Assembly (NCBI GenBank): GCA_934725015.1
Contig: CAKVAS010000004.1
Span: forward strand, 1-64,000
Reading direction: 5' to 3'
From: an uncultured Bacteroidales bacterium
GTDB lineage: Bacteria; Bacteroidota; Bacteroidia; Bacteroidales; UBA932
DNA length: 64,000 nt
The translations under genes and the position numbers were made by a program. This document shows, in pieces, positions 24,926 through 32,374 of the stretch (the first letter of the stretch is position 1; every line of letters starts with the position of its first letter). The notes below the pieces were generated by a model that did no database searches, had not been told where the DNA came from, and saw only the letters and a program-made list of their open reading frames with translations.

Positions 24926-24979
24926 GAGATTGAATGAGGTGACGTCGGGTAATCGGGATGAAAGTGAATATAGCACGAT

Positions 24980-26251
24980 ATGGTAAGAGTTAAACCTTTT
25001 GCGGCGCTTCGTCCGCCGCGCGAGATAGTCGAGGAGGTGGCCGCGAGGCCTTATGACGTGATGAACTCCGAGGAGGCCAGGGCCGAGGCGGGGGAAAAGT
25101 CGCTGCTTCATATCACCAGGCCGGAAATCGACTTCACTCCTATGGTCGATGAGCACTCCGGGCAGGCCTACGACAAGGCTGTGGAGAATTTCAGGCTGTG
25201 GCAGAAGAACGGCTGGCTCAGGCAGGACTGCAAGGAGTGCTACTATGTCTATGCGCAGACCATGGGCGACCGCACGCAGTACGGCATAGTGCTCTGCGCC
25301 CACATCGACGACTACGCCGACGGAAGCATAAAGAAGCACGAGCTGACACGCAAGGAAAAGGAGGACGACCGCATGATTCACGTGCGCATCCAGAACGCCA
25401 ACATCGAGCCCGTCTTCTTCTCCTATCCGGACGACGAGGTGATAGCTTCGATTGTGAAGAAATACACTTCCAAGGCTCCTGAATATGACTTCACGGCTTC
25501 CGACGGCTTCGGACACCGTTTCTGGGTGATTGACGACGACACCGACATCAAGGCAATCACGGACGGGTTCTCCGGAATCAGCGCGTTCTATGTCGCTGAC
25601 GGTCACCATCGTACGGCTGCGGCCGCACGCGTGGGGGCGGAAAAGCGCGGGAACAATCCCGGCCACACAGGCGAGGAGGAATACAACTGGTTCATGGCGG
25701 TCGCGTTCCCGGAGAGCGAGCTGAAGATTATGGACTACAACCGCGTCGTGAAGGACCTGAACGGTCTCGACCCCATAGCGTTCAAGCGCGAACTGCAGAA
25801 GGAATTTTCTCTTGAGGGAATCGGGACTGAGGAGGAACGTCAGAGGGCAGTGGCGGCGGGATTCCTCGACTACACTCCGAAGCGTCGGCACCAGTTCACC
25901 ATGTACCTTGACGGCTACTGGTGGTGGCTGGATTACCGGAAATGCGTTGACGAGGATGACCCGATAGCCCGGCTGGATGTCACTGTACTTTCGGAGCGGA
26001 TTCTTGACAAGTTGCTCGGAATCAAGGACCTGCGCAAGGACAAGAGGATTGATTTCGTCGGAGGGCTCCGGGGACTCGGGGAACTGGCGCGCAGGGTCGA
26101 TAGCGGCGAGATGGCCGTGGCCTTCGCCCTCTACCCGGTGTCGATGAAGGAACTTGTGGATATTGCCGACAGCGGCAGGATTATGCCGCCTAAGACCACC
26201 TGGTTCGAGCCTAAGCTCAGGTCCGGACTGGCGATACATAAATTGGACTGA
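24980..26251 (+). CDS. DUF1015 protein in the serine-biosynthesis cluster
   Basis: Family DUF1015, recognised from MVRVKPFAALRPPREIVEEV, ARPYDVMNSEEA, HITRPEIDF and AFYVADGHHRTAAAARVG. The DGHHR-xxA motif resembles the ParB/sulfiredoxin-type nucleotide-binding motif that also occurs in free-serine kinases. The gene is conserved beside serC-serA in Bacteroidetes. No serB-like phosphatase was seen in this window, so a role in serine or phosphoserine metabolism is an attractive inference, but it is unproven. It is coupled to the next gene (2-nt gap). Confidence 0.85.
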   Translation: MVRVKPFAALRPPREIVEEVAARPYDVMNSEEARAEAGEKSLLHITRPEIDFTPMVDEHSGQAYDKAVENFRLWQKNGWLRQDCKECYYVYAQTMGDRTQYGIVLCAHIDDYADGSIKKHELTRKEKEDDRMIHVRIQNANIEPVFFSYPDDEVIASIVKKYTSKAPEYDFTASDGFGHRFWVIDDDTDIKAITDGFSGISAFYVADGHHRTAAAARVGAEKRGNNPGHTGEEEYNWFMAVAFPESELKIMDYNRVVKDLNGLDPIAFKRELQKEFSLEGIGTEEERQRAVAAGFLDYTPKRRHQFTMYLDGYWWWLDYRKCVDEDDPIARLDVTVLSERILDKLLGIKDLRKDKRIDFVGGLRGLGELARRVDSGEMAVAFALYPVSMKELVDIADSGRIMPPKTTWFEPKLRSGLAIHKLD

Positions 26252-26253
26252 TT

Positions 26254-27651
26254 TTGAAAAGCATAGAAAACGCACTAAAGAGAACTACGGACACAAAGGC
26301 TCTCATTATCGGTGACGGCGCTACGGCACGTGCACCGGAGATGTTCCTGCGCCTGTTCCCGGGGAAGACGGCGGTGATTGTCGCCGACGAGACCACATGG
26401 GAGATAGCGGCCGGGGATGTCTATGGATATATGAAGGCGGCAGGCATCGCCATGGCCGAGCCTTTCGTCTTCCATTCAAAGAACTTTTACGCGGAATGGT
26501 CGTTCGTCGAAGAACTTGAAGGCTATCTCGGGACTGTCGATGCCGTTCCCGTGGCGGTAGGTGCCGGAGTGGTAAACGACCTGACGAAGCTCGTCTCGGA
26601 GCATCTGGGGCGGAGGTACATGATAGTTGTGACCACCGTCTCAATGGACGGCTTTTCGGCATACGGCGCGTCAATAATCAAGGACGGCTTCAAGCGCACC
26701 TTCGACTGCCGCGCTCCTTACGGAATAATAGTCGAACCGGCTGTCGCGGCCAGGGCCCCGAAGTATCTCGCCGTCTCCGGCTATGCCGACCTGCTGGCCA
26801 AGATTCCTGCGGGGGCGGACTGGATTGTCGCGGACGCTATGGGCTGTGAGAGCATAGACGAATTTTCCTATTCTCTCGTACATGACGGGCTGAGGGAATC
26901 GCTCGCGCATCCGGAGGCCGTCTATGCCGGCGAGGTTCCTGCCATAGAGAAGCTTGCGGAGGGGCTGATACTCAGCGGGTTCGCGATGCAGACCTACCAG
27001 AGCAGCCGCCCGTCTTCCGGAACCGAGCACATTTTCGGACACTATTGGGAGATGATTGACCTCCGCTACACCGGCGCGGAAACCGTCCCGGGATTCGAGA
27101 GCGGCAAGTCGTTCCTTACTGCGGGTCGTCCCGTGCCCCACGGCTTTGAGGTAGGCATCGGCTCGCTTGTCTCGGCCGCCTGCTATGAGTTCCTTCTCGG
27201 CCGCGACCTCTTGGCGACTGATGTGGATGCCTGCGTTTCCGCGTGGCCGTCGTGGCCGGAGATGGAAGCGGAAGTACGCCGCGCCTTCGCCGACCTCCCG
27301 TCCGACCAGACCGAGGCCGCCGTCGGAGAGTGCCGCGCGAAATATCCGGAAAAGGAGCGGCTTCGTGAGCAGCTGACCCGCGTCCGCGACAACTGGCCGC
27401 AGCTGAAGCGGAAGCTTGAGGCGGAACTCATGACCGTCTCCGAACTCCGCGACCTCCTGAAGACCGCTCATGCTCCGTACGAGCCGGAGATGACGGCAGT
27501 TTCCCGCGCCGGGCTCAGGAACGCCTTCCTGCACATTCCGTATATGCGTGACCGCATCACCGTCCTCGACCTTGTCCGTCGCCTCGGCCTGATGTCCGAA
27601 CTGGACAGCTTCCTCTTCGGCCGGGGCGGCTACTGGGAAATACGTGATTAA
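26254..27651 (+). CDS. sn-Glycerol-1-phosphate dehydrogenase-like protein (EgsA/AraM family)
   Basis: An iron/zinc-dependent alcohol-dehydrogenase-fold protein. It has AVGAGVVNDLTKLVSEHLGR (NAD(P) binding), TTVSMDGFSAYGASI, VSGYADLLAK, and metal-binding His in SSGTEHIFGHYWE and PVPHGFEVG. The family makes sn-glycerol 1-phosphate from DHAP. The start is TTG at 26254, with the next in-frame ATG 29 codons in. At 465 residues it is longer than archaeal enzymes because of a helical C-terminal extension. The stop codon lies in the left arm of a repeat element. Confidence 0.8.
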   Translation: MKSIENALKRTTDTKALIIGDGATARAPEMFLRLFPGKTAVIVADETTWEIAAGDVYGYMKAAGIAMAEPFVFHSKNFYAEWSFVEELEGYLGTVDAVPVAVGAGVVNDLTKLVSEHLGRRYMIVVTTVSMDGFSAYGASIIKDGFKRTFDCRAPYGIIVEPAVAARAPKYLAVSGYADLLAKIPAGADWIVADAMGCESIDEFSYSLVHDGLRESLAHPEAVYAGEVPAIEKLAEGLILSGFAMQTYQSSRPSSGTEHIFGHYWEMIDLRYTGAETVPGFESGKSFLTAGRPVPHGFEVGIGSLVSAACYEFLLGRDLLATDVDACVSAWPSWPEMEAEVRRAFADLPSDQTEAAVGECRAKYPEKERLREQLTRVRDNWPQLKRKLEAELMTVSELRDLLKTAHAPYEPEMTAVSRAGLRNAFLHIPYMRDRITVLDLVRRLGLMSELDSFLFGRGGYWEIRD

Positions 27652-27758
27652 GAAAAAGCGGATTGCTGCGTTACGCTCAACTTTTTAATCCTCACAACCG
27701 AGAGGTTGCTCCGGTTAAAAAGATTTCGCAAGCCTTGCACTCCATCTTTTTCTTAATC
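27646..27758 (+). repeat. Gene-end inverted-repeat element, full copy (G1PDH-like gene)
   Basis: The left arm GATTAAGAAAAAG (27646-27658) contains the stop codon. The right arm CTTTTTCTTAATC (27746-27758) is its perfect inverse. The 87-nt core (27659-27745) runs CGGATTGCTGCGTTACGC, TTTTTAATCCTCACAACC, GGTTGCTCCGGTTAAAAA, AGCCTTGCACTCCAT. Confidence 0.92.
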
Positions 27759-27795
27759 CCTAATCTCGCTAATTAAAAAAGCTCGTTTGAATATG

Positions 27796-27824
27796 TGTCA
27801 TTTCGAGCGAAACGAGAAATCTTT
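27796..27824 (+). repeat. REP-like element
   Basis: TGTCATTTCGAGC, GAA, then ACGAGAAATCTTT. It is a 29-nt member of the dispersed family. It lies in the 327-nt gene-free stretch between the G1PDH-like and DUF3127 genes. That stretch also holds a full and a shrunken gene-end element and a bidirectional terminator. Confidence 0.85.
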
Positions 27825-27867
27825 GCGCGAGTTGAACAACTGACAAGGTTTTATTCCACCTGAACTA

Positions 27868-27906
27868 AAAAAGCTCGGCTGAATTTCACTTTCAGCCGAG
27901 CTTTTT
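27868..27906. terminator. Bidirectional intrinsic terminator
   Basis: The 16-nt arm AAAAAGCTCGGCTGAA (27868-27883) is a perfect inverse of 27891-27906, with a 7-nt loop. The A-run and T-run on the two sides allow termination for both converging transcription units (G1PDH-like and DUF3127). Confidence 0.92.
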
Positions 27907-27922
27907 AATAATCCTATAGTAA

Positions 27923-27969
27923 GGAATTGAATAAAAAGATGGAGTGCAATCCGCTTTTTATTCAGTTCC
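27923..27969 (-). repeat. Gene-end inverted-repeat element, shrunken copy (DUF3127 gene)
   Basis: The arms GGAATTGAATAAAAAG (27923-27938) and 27954-27969 match at 15 of 16 positions. The 15-nt core, in gene sense CGGATTGCACTCCAT, is exactly the two termini of the full core joined at TTGC. The arm lies 9 nt beyond the DUF3127 stop codon. Confidence 0.88.
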
Positions 27970-27978
27970 GTCCGTCCG

Positions 27979-28404
27979 TTAGAATGGCAGGTCGTCCTCG
28001 CTGTCCCCGCTTCCGGAATTAAAGTCCGTCGCGGCCGGAGCCGCAGGCTGCTGCGGAGCGCCCGCGCCGGTCGGAGCCGCATAACCCGGAGCTCCGTAGG
28101 CCGGCGCCTGGCCCTGAGGAGCCGCTCCCGCGTGCTCTATTCTCCATGCGCGGATGTCTGAATACCAGCGTCCGTTGTACTCGCGGCTCGAAAGGTTGAA
28201 AGATACTTTCACCGTCTCGCCGGCCTGGAACTGCTCCAGATCCTTCACCTTGTCGTCGCCCCAGACATTCATGCACACCTGAGTAGGGTAGTTGCCCTCC
28301 TGATACTCAATCACGAACTCCTGCTTTGACCACGGCCCCCTTGCCGAGGTTCCGCTCTGAACGGGCAGCTTCGTGATGATCTTTCCTTCAAGTTCGAGTG
28401 CCAT
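27979..28404 (-). CDS. DUF3127 OB-fold-like protein with SSB-type C-terminal tip
   Basis: Residues 1-95 are the DUF3127 domain: MALELEGKIITKLPVQSGTS, then WSKQEFVIEYQEG, VKVSFNLSSREYNGRWYSDI. A Gly/Ala/Pro/Gln linker (about 96-125) leads to GDSEDDLPF. This tip is almost the same as that of the bona fide SSB in this window. It suggests a DNA-linked protein that recruits the same partners as SSB, though DNA binding is not shown. It is co-directional with the FKBP gene (3-nt gap). Confidence 0.85.
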   Translation of the reverse strand: MALELEGKIITKLPVQSGTSARGPWSKQEFVIEYQEGNYPTQVCMNVWGDDKVKDLEQFQAGETVKVSFNLSSREYNGRWYSDIRAWRIEHAGAAPQGQAPAYGAPGYAAPTGAGAPQQPAAPAATDFNSGSGDSEDDLPF

Positions 28405-28407
28405 AGA

Positions 28408-29190
28408 CTATTTCCTCGTCTTTTTTTCAGCCTTACCCTCTTCCGTTTCCTCAGGTTTGTACTGGCCTACCTTATGAACCTCAACCTCGAAGACGAGCAC
28501 TGAGTTAGGCTCGATTCCGCGGGTGCCCCTCTCTCCGTATGCGAGGTCTGAAGGAATGTAGAAAGTTGCCTTTCCGCCTTCGCCGAGAAGTCCGAGACCC
28601 TCGGTCCAGCCCTTTATTACACGGTTGGCGATGAACTGCGTAGGCTCCTCTTTGTCCATGTTGCCGTCGAACTCCTTGCCGTCGATGGTCTTGCCGCTGT
28701 AGAACACCCAAACGGTGTCGTTAGGCTGCACCTTGTACTCGGCGCCCTCCTCGATGATGGTATATTGGAGTCCGCTGGCGGTCGTATCGACGCCGTTCTT
28801 GAGGTTTTCCTCAAGGAACTTCTCGCCCTTCGCCTTATTTACGGCAGCCGTGTATTCGCTCTTCTTTGAAAGGTAGCCGTTGATGATGCGTCCCATGTCC
28901 TCAGGGTTAATCTTGAACTGCTTGCCGAATTCAGGGTCGTAGTAATTGCCCTCGGCCTTGAGGAAGTCGTTCATGCCTTTCTTCATCTCCGACATGTTGA
29001 GCTCGGAAAGATTGTCGCAGAGGCCGTTGCCCTTGAGGAACGAACCGAAGTTGATGCCGAGCAGGTAGCTTACTGAATCGACGTCGGAATGCGTAGGCAG
29101 TTCAACATCCACCTTCACGTTTGTGTTTGACTTGCAGGAAAGTGCAAGCGCGGCCACGAGAACGGCCGCAAAAATTCTTGATGCTTTCAT
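28408..29190 (-). CDS. FKBP-type peptidyl-prolyl isomerase lipoprotein
   Basis: The signal peptide MKASRIFAAVLVAALALSC ends in a lipobox, so the protein is a periplasmic or outer-membrane lipoprotein. An FkpA/Mip-like N-terminal helical domain follows. The C-terminal FKBP fold shows ASGLQYTIIEEG, VWVFYSGKTIDGKEFD, VIKGWTEGLGLLGEGGKATFYIP, and YGERGTRGIEPNSVLVFEVE. It is a folding catalyst for exported proteins. The C-terminus is a charged Glu/Lys tail. Confidence 0.92.
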   Translation of the reverse strand: MKASRIFAAVLVAALALSCKSNTNVKVDVELPTHSDVDSVSYLLGINFGSFLKGNGLCDNLSELNMSEMKKGMNDFLKAEGNYYDPEFGKQFKINPEDMGRIINGYLSKKSEYTAAVNKAKGEKFLEENLKNGVDTTASGLQYTIIEEGAEYKVQPNDTVWVFYSGKTIDGKEFDGNMDKEEPTQFIANRVIKGWTEGLGLLGEGGKATFYIPSDLAYGERGTRGIEPNSVLVFEVEVHKVGQYKPEETEEGKAEKKTRK

Positions 29191-29365
29191 AATGCGTATT
29201 TATTTAATATGTTTTCTCTACCATAATATATGACCGGACATTCCGTAGTCTCCCGGAAAGACCGAAGCAACCGCAAAGATACTCAAACTTTCTCAAATAA
29301 AATCCCATTTTATTTTGCCATACGCAAAAATATGCCTACCTTTAAGAAAATTCTCCCAACGAATT

Positions 29366-31567
29366 ATGGTAAATACAGAGAAACTGTTCGAGAAACTGAG
29401 GGTGTTCTTCGGCTACACGTCATTCAAGCCGGGGCAGGAGGAGATAATCCGTCACCTTGTTGAGGGCAACGACGCGTTCGTCCTCATGCCCACCGGCGGA
29501 GGGAAGAGCATGTGCTACCAGCTTCCGGCCCTGCTGATGGAGGGCACGGCGATAGTGATATCCCCCCTGATCGCGCTGATGAAGAATCAGGTCGATGTCA
29601 TACGCGGCTTCGTCTCCGGGGACGAAGGCGTGGCGCATTTCCTGAACTCCTCGCTCGGCAAGGCCCAGATTGCGGAAGTCCGCGCCGACCTTCTCTCGGG
29701 CAGGACAAAGCTTCTCTATGTCGCCCCGGAGTCATTGACTAAGGCCGAGAACATAGCCATACTCAAGGAGATACGAATTTCGTTCTATGCCGTCGATGAG
29801 GCGCACTGCATCTCGGAATGGGGACACGACTTCCGTCCGGAGTACCGGCGCATCCGCTCCATAGTCGATGAGATTGGCAGGGCTCCGATAATCGCACTCA
29901 CGGCGACGGCCACGCCTAAAGTACAGAGCGACATAGTCAAGAACCTCGGGATTCAGGACGCCAAGGTCTTCAAGTCTTCGTTCAATCGTCCGAACCTCTA
30001 CTACGAGATAAGGGAGAAGGTCGATCCTAAGAGGGACATAATAAAATATATAAGGCATAATCCTGGGAAATCCGGAATCATCTACTGCCTCAGCCGCAAG
30101 AAGGTCGAGGAAATCGCCGAGCTGCTGAACGTCAACGGGATAAAGGCCCGCCCGTACCATGCCGGGCTTGACGCAAAGACGCGGGCGGAAAATCAGGACG
30201 CGTTCCTCATGGAGGAGGTGGACGTCATCGTCGCGACAATCGCCTTCGGGATGGGCATCGACAAGCCGGACGTGCGCTTCGTGATTCACTACGACATCCC
30301 CAAGAGCCTTGAAGGCTACTATCAGGAGACGGGGCGTGCCGGCCGCGACGGACAGGAGGGGCAGTGCATCACCTACTACAGCTACAAGGACATCCAGAAA
30401 CTGGAGAAGTTCATGCAGGGGAAGCCGATTGCCGAGCAGGAAATCGGACGGCAGCTGCTGATGGAGACCGTGGCCTACGCCGAGTCCAACCAGTGCCGCA
30501 GGAAGCTGCTGCTCAACTACTTCGGGGAGGACTATCTCCCGGACAACTGCGGAGCCTGCGACAACTGTCTGTATCCTAAGAAACGCTTCGAGGGCTCGGA
30601 GCAGATGTGCATGGTCATAGACCTCGTGGAGTCCCTTCCGGAGCGCTTCAAGACGGAGCACCTTGCCAACATACTCGCGGGGGAGAGCAATTCGCTGATT
30701 AAGTCCTACCGGCATGACCGTCTGGAACTTTTCGGGGCGGGACGCGACCACGGCTTCCGTTTCTGGTGCGCCGTCATCCATCAGGGACTTGTCCTGCACC
30801 TTCTTGAAAAGGACATCGAGGCCTACGGGCTCATCAGCGTGACACCAGAGGGCAGGAAATACGCCGAGTCCCCGACGCCTCTGATGCTCACCGAGGACAG
30901 GGTCTTCGCCGAAGGGGAGGATGACGATGACGACGGGGTGCCGTCTGCCGCCAGGGCCGGCGGCGGAGGCGGGGACGAGAAGCTGCTTGCCATGCTGAAG
31001 GACCTGCGGAAGAGCCTGAGCCGTCGTCTGAAGCTCCAGCCTTGGGTGATTTTCAGCGACGCGGCCCTCGACGATATGTCAATCATGTACCCCGTCACCC
31101 TCGACGAGCTCCAGCGATGTCAGGGCGTGGGCGATGGAAAGGCGAAGAAGTATGGTAGGGAATTCGTTGAACTGATTGCCAAGTATGTGGAGGAGAATGA
31201 GATAGAACGCCCGTATGATTTCTCGGTGATGAAGACCGTTCGTCACAATTCGGACAACCGGATTATCATCATCCAGAACATCGACCGCCGTCTTGCGCTT
31301 GAGGACATCGCCGAGGCCCTCGGGCTTGAGTTCGAGGAACTGCTGACAGAGATTGAGTCAATCGTGCAGTCCGGCTTCAGGCTGAACCTCGACTACTATG
31401 TGCGGCAGGTCATCGACGACGATGTCGTGGAGGAGATTTACGAGTATTTCCGCGACGAGGCCGAGTCGGATTCGGTCGAGGAGGCCATAGCAGAGCTCGG
31501 GGCGGACTACGAGGAGAATGAGATTCGTCTGGTGCGGCTGAAATTCCTCTGCGAGGTCGCGAATTAA
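29366..31567 (+). CDS. recQ: RecQ ATP-dependent DNA helicase
   Basis: A 3'-5' helicase in recombination and repair. It has FKPGQEEIIRHLVEGND, Walker A MPTGGGKSMCYQLP, the DEAH box AVDEAHCISEWGHDFRPEYR, and the motif VI region YYQETGRAGRDGQEG. The RQC zinc site shows CRRKLLLNYFGED and CGACDNC. An HRDC-like segment (WVIFSDAALDDMSIMYPVT) and a Bacteroidetes-type C-terminal helical domain follow. A low-complexity insertion (EGEDDDDDGVPSAARAGGGG) separates RQC and HRDC. The open frame begins at 29315, but ATG 29366 (MVNTEKLFEKLRVFFGY) fits the family. Confidence 0.95.
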   Translation: MVNTEKLFEKLRVFFGYTSFKPGQEEIIRHLVEGNDAFVLMPTGGGKSMCYQLPALLMEGTAIVISPLIALMKNQVDVIRGFVSGDEGVAHFLNSSLGKAQIAEVRADLLSGRTKLLYVAPESLTKAENIAILKEIRISFYAVDEAHCISEWGHDFRPEYRRIRSIVDEIGRAPIIALTATATPKVQSDIVKNLGIQDAKVFKSSFNRPNLYYEIREKVDPKRDIIKYIRHNPGKSGIIYCLSRKKVEEIAELLNVNGIKARPYHAGLDAKTRAENQDAFLMEEVDVIVATIAFGMGIDKPDVRFVIHYDIPKSLEGYYQETGRAGRDGQEGQCITYYSYKDIQKLEKFMQGKPIAEQEIGRQLLMETVAYAESNQCRRKLLLNYFGEDYLPDNCGACDNCLYPKKRFEGSEQMCMVIDLVESLPERFKTEHLANILAGESNSLIKSYRHDRLELFGAGRDHGFRFWCAVIHQGLVLHLLEKDIEAYGLISVTPEGRKYAESPTPLMLTEDRVFAEGEDDDDDGVPSAARAGGGGGDEKLLAMLKDLRKSLSRRLKLQPWVIFSDAALDDMSIMYPVTLDELQRCQGVGDGKAKKYGREFVELIAKYVEENEIERPYDFSVMKTVRHNSDNRIIIIQNIDRRLALEDIAEALGLEFEELLTEIESIVQSGFRLNLDYYVRQVIDDDVVEEIYEYFRDEAESDSVEEAIAELGADYEENEIRLVRLKFLCEVAN

Positions 31568-31568
31568 A

Positions 31569-31697
31569 ATTTGTTTATTCTTTTCGGTCTATATTCGATT
31601 CCATCGCCCTTTTCTGCGTTCTGCATAGCTCAAGCAAGCTTGGCTCTGCTCTCACTTATCGAAAAGATTCCTTTTCTCGAAAATAAAAAAAACAAAT
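31569..31697 (+). repeat. Gene-end inverted-repeat element with a different 58-nt core (recQ)
   Basis: AT-rich arms start 2 nt after the recQ stop (ATTTGTTTATTCTTTTCG, 31569-31586). They are mirrored imperfectly at 31678-31697. Between them lies a 58-nt core (31609-31666) bounded by CTTTTC and GAAAAG. Its centre, AGCTCAAGCAAGCTTGGCT, is itself an imperfect palindrome. The same 58-nt core recurs at 57695-57752 with 52 of 58 identities. Confidence 0.75.
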
Positions 31698-31717
31698 CCA
31701 AGGCGGTTTATTTTTAG

Positions 31718-31725
31718 TAATTTTG
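31718..31725 (+). promoter_or_regulatory. -7 element for the DUF308-dnaG unit
   Basis: TAATTTTG, 19 nt upstream of the DUF308 ATG at 31745. No clear -33 box. Confidence 0.5.
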
Positions 31726-31744
31726 TGAATTAAAATATAAGGAC

Positions 31745-32350
31745 ATGATAACATTCGGTTACAAGACTCCATGGAGCGGACTCGCCAGAGCCGCCGCTTC
31801 CCTCGGATTAGGCGTTCTCGCCGTCGCATATCCCGGCGACGTGATTCCGCTGCTGGTGAAGATATTTGCCGCAGTGCTTTTTGTGTATGGCTGCGGAATG
31901 ATGGTCTATGCCTTCGCGCACAGGACGGAGAAGTCCTTCTCGCTATGGCTCTCCAACTCAATCATCGAGATTGTCGTTGCAGTGCTGGTGTTCGTCTTTG
32001 CGACCTTTATCTCCAACATCGCGGTCAAGCTCATAGGACTTATTCTGCTCCTTTCGGGAATCTATCAGATTATCGCCCTGATAAGCGCGGAGAGGGCGTC
32101 CCGCTTCGGATTCTGGTTCTTCATCCTGCCTTTTATCGAGGCCATCGGAGGCGGCATACTTATGTTCGCGTCGCAGCTCTTCACGAAGGGTGTGGGTCTG
32201 ATCGTCGGAATAGCCCTCATAGTTTCGGGACTTTCGGAGCTCTTCTCGTCGATTAAGATTTTCCGCATACAGAAGAAGTTCGCATCGGACACGAAGACCG
32301 AGGAGCAGGACGCCGAGGTGAAGACGGTCGAGGATGGAGAAAACAAGTAG
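31745..32350 (+). CDS. DUF308/HdeD-like membrane protein
   Basis: About six hydrophobic segments in 201 residues, such as LARAAASLGLGVLAVAYPGD, IIEIVVAVLVFVFATFI, and GVGLIVGIALIVSGLSELF. The cytoplasmic tail is charged (TKTEEQDAEVKTVEDGENK). DUF308 proteins include acid-resistance HdeD; the role here is unknown. It lies 24 nt upstream of the dnaG ATG and is probably co-transcribed. Confidence 0.82.
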   Translation: MITFGYKTPWSGLARAAASLGLGVLAVAYPGDVIPLLVKIFAAVLFVYGCGMMVYAFAHRTEKSFSLWLSNSIIEIVVAVLVFVFATFISNIAVKLIGLILLLSGIYQIIALISAERASRFGFWFFILPFIEAIGGGILMFASQLFTKGVGLIVGIALIVSGLSELFSSIKIFRIQKKFASDTKTEEQDAEVKTVEDGENK

Positions 32351-32374
32351 TTGTCACAGGAGGACGGGGCGGTT

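Noticed and set aside
23963..26275. A 770-codon open frame on the minus strand
   Set aside because: It lies opposite serA and the DUF1015 gene, which have clear families; the composition is typical of a GC-rich shadow frame and no motif was recognised.
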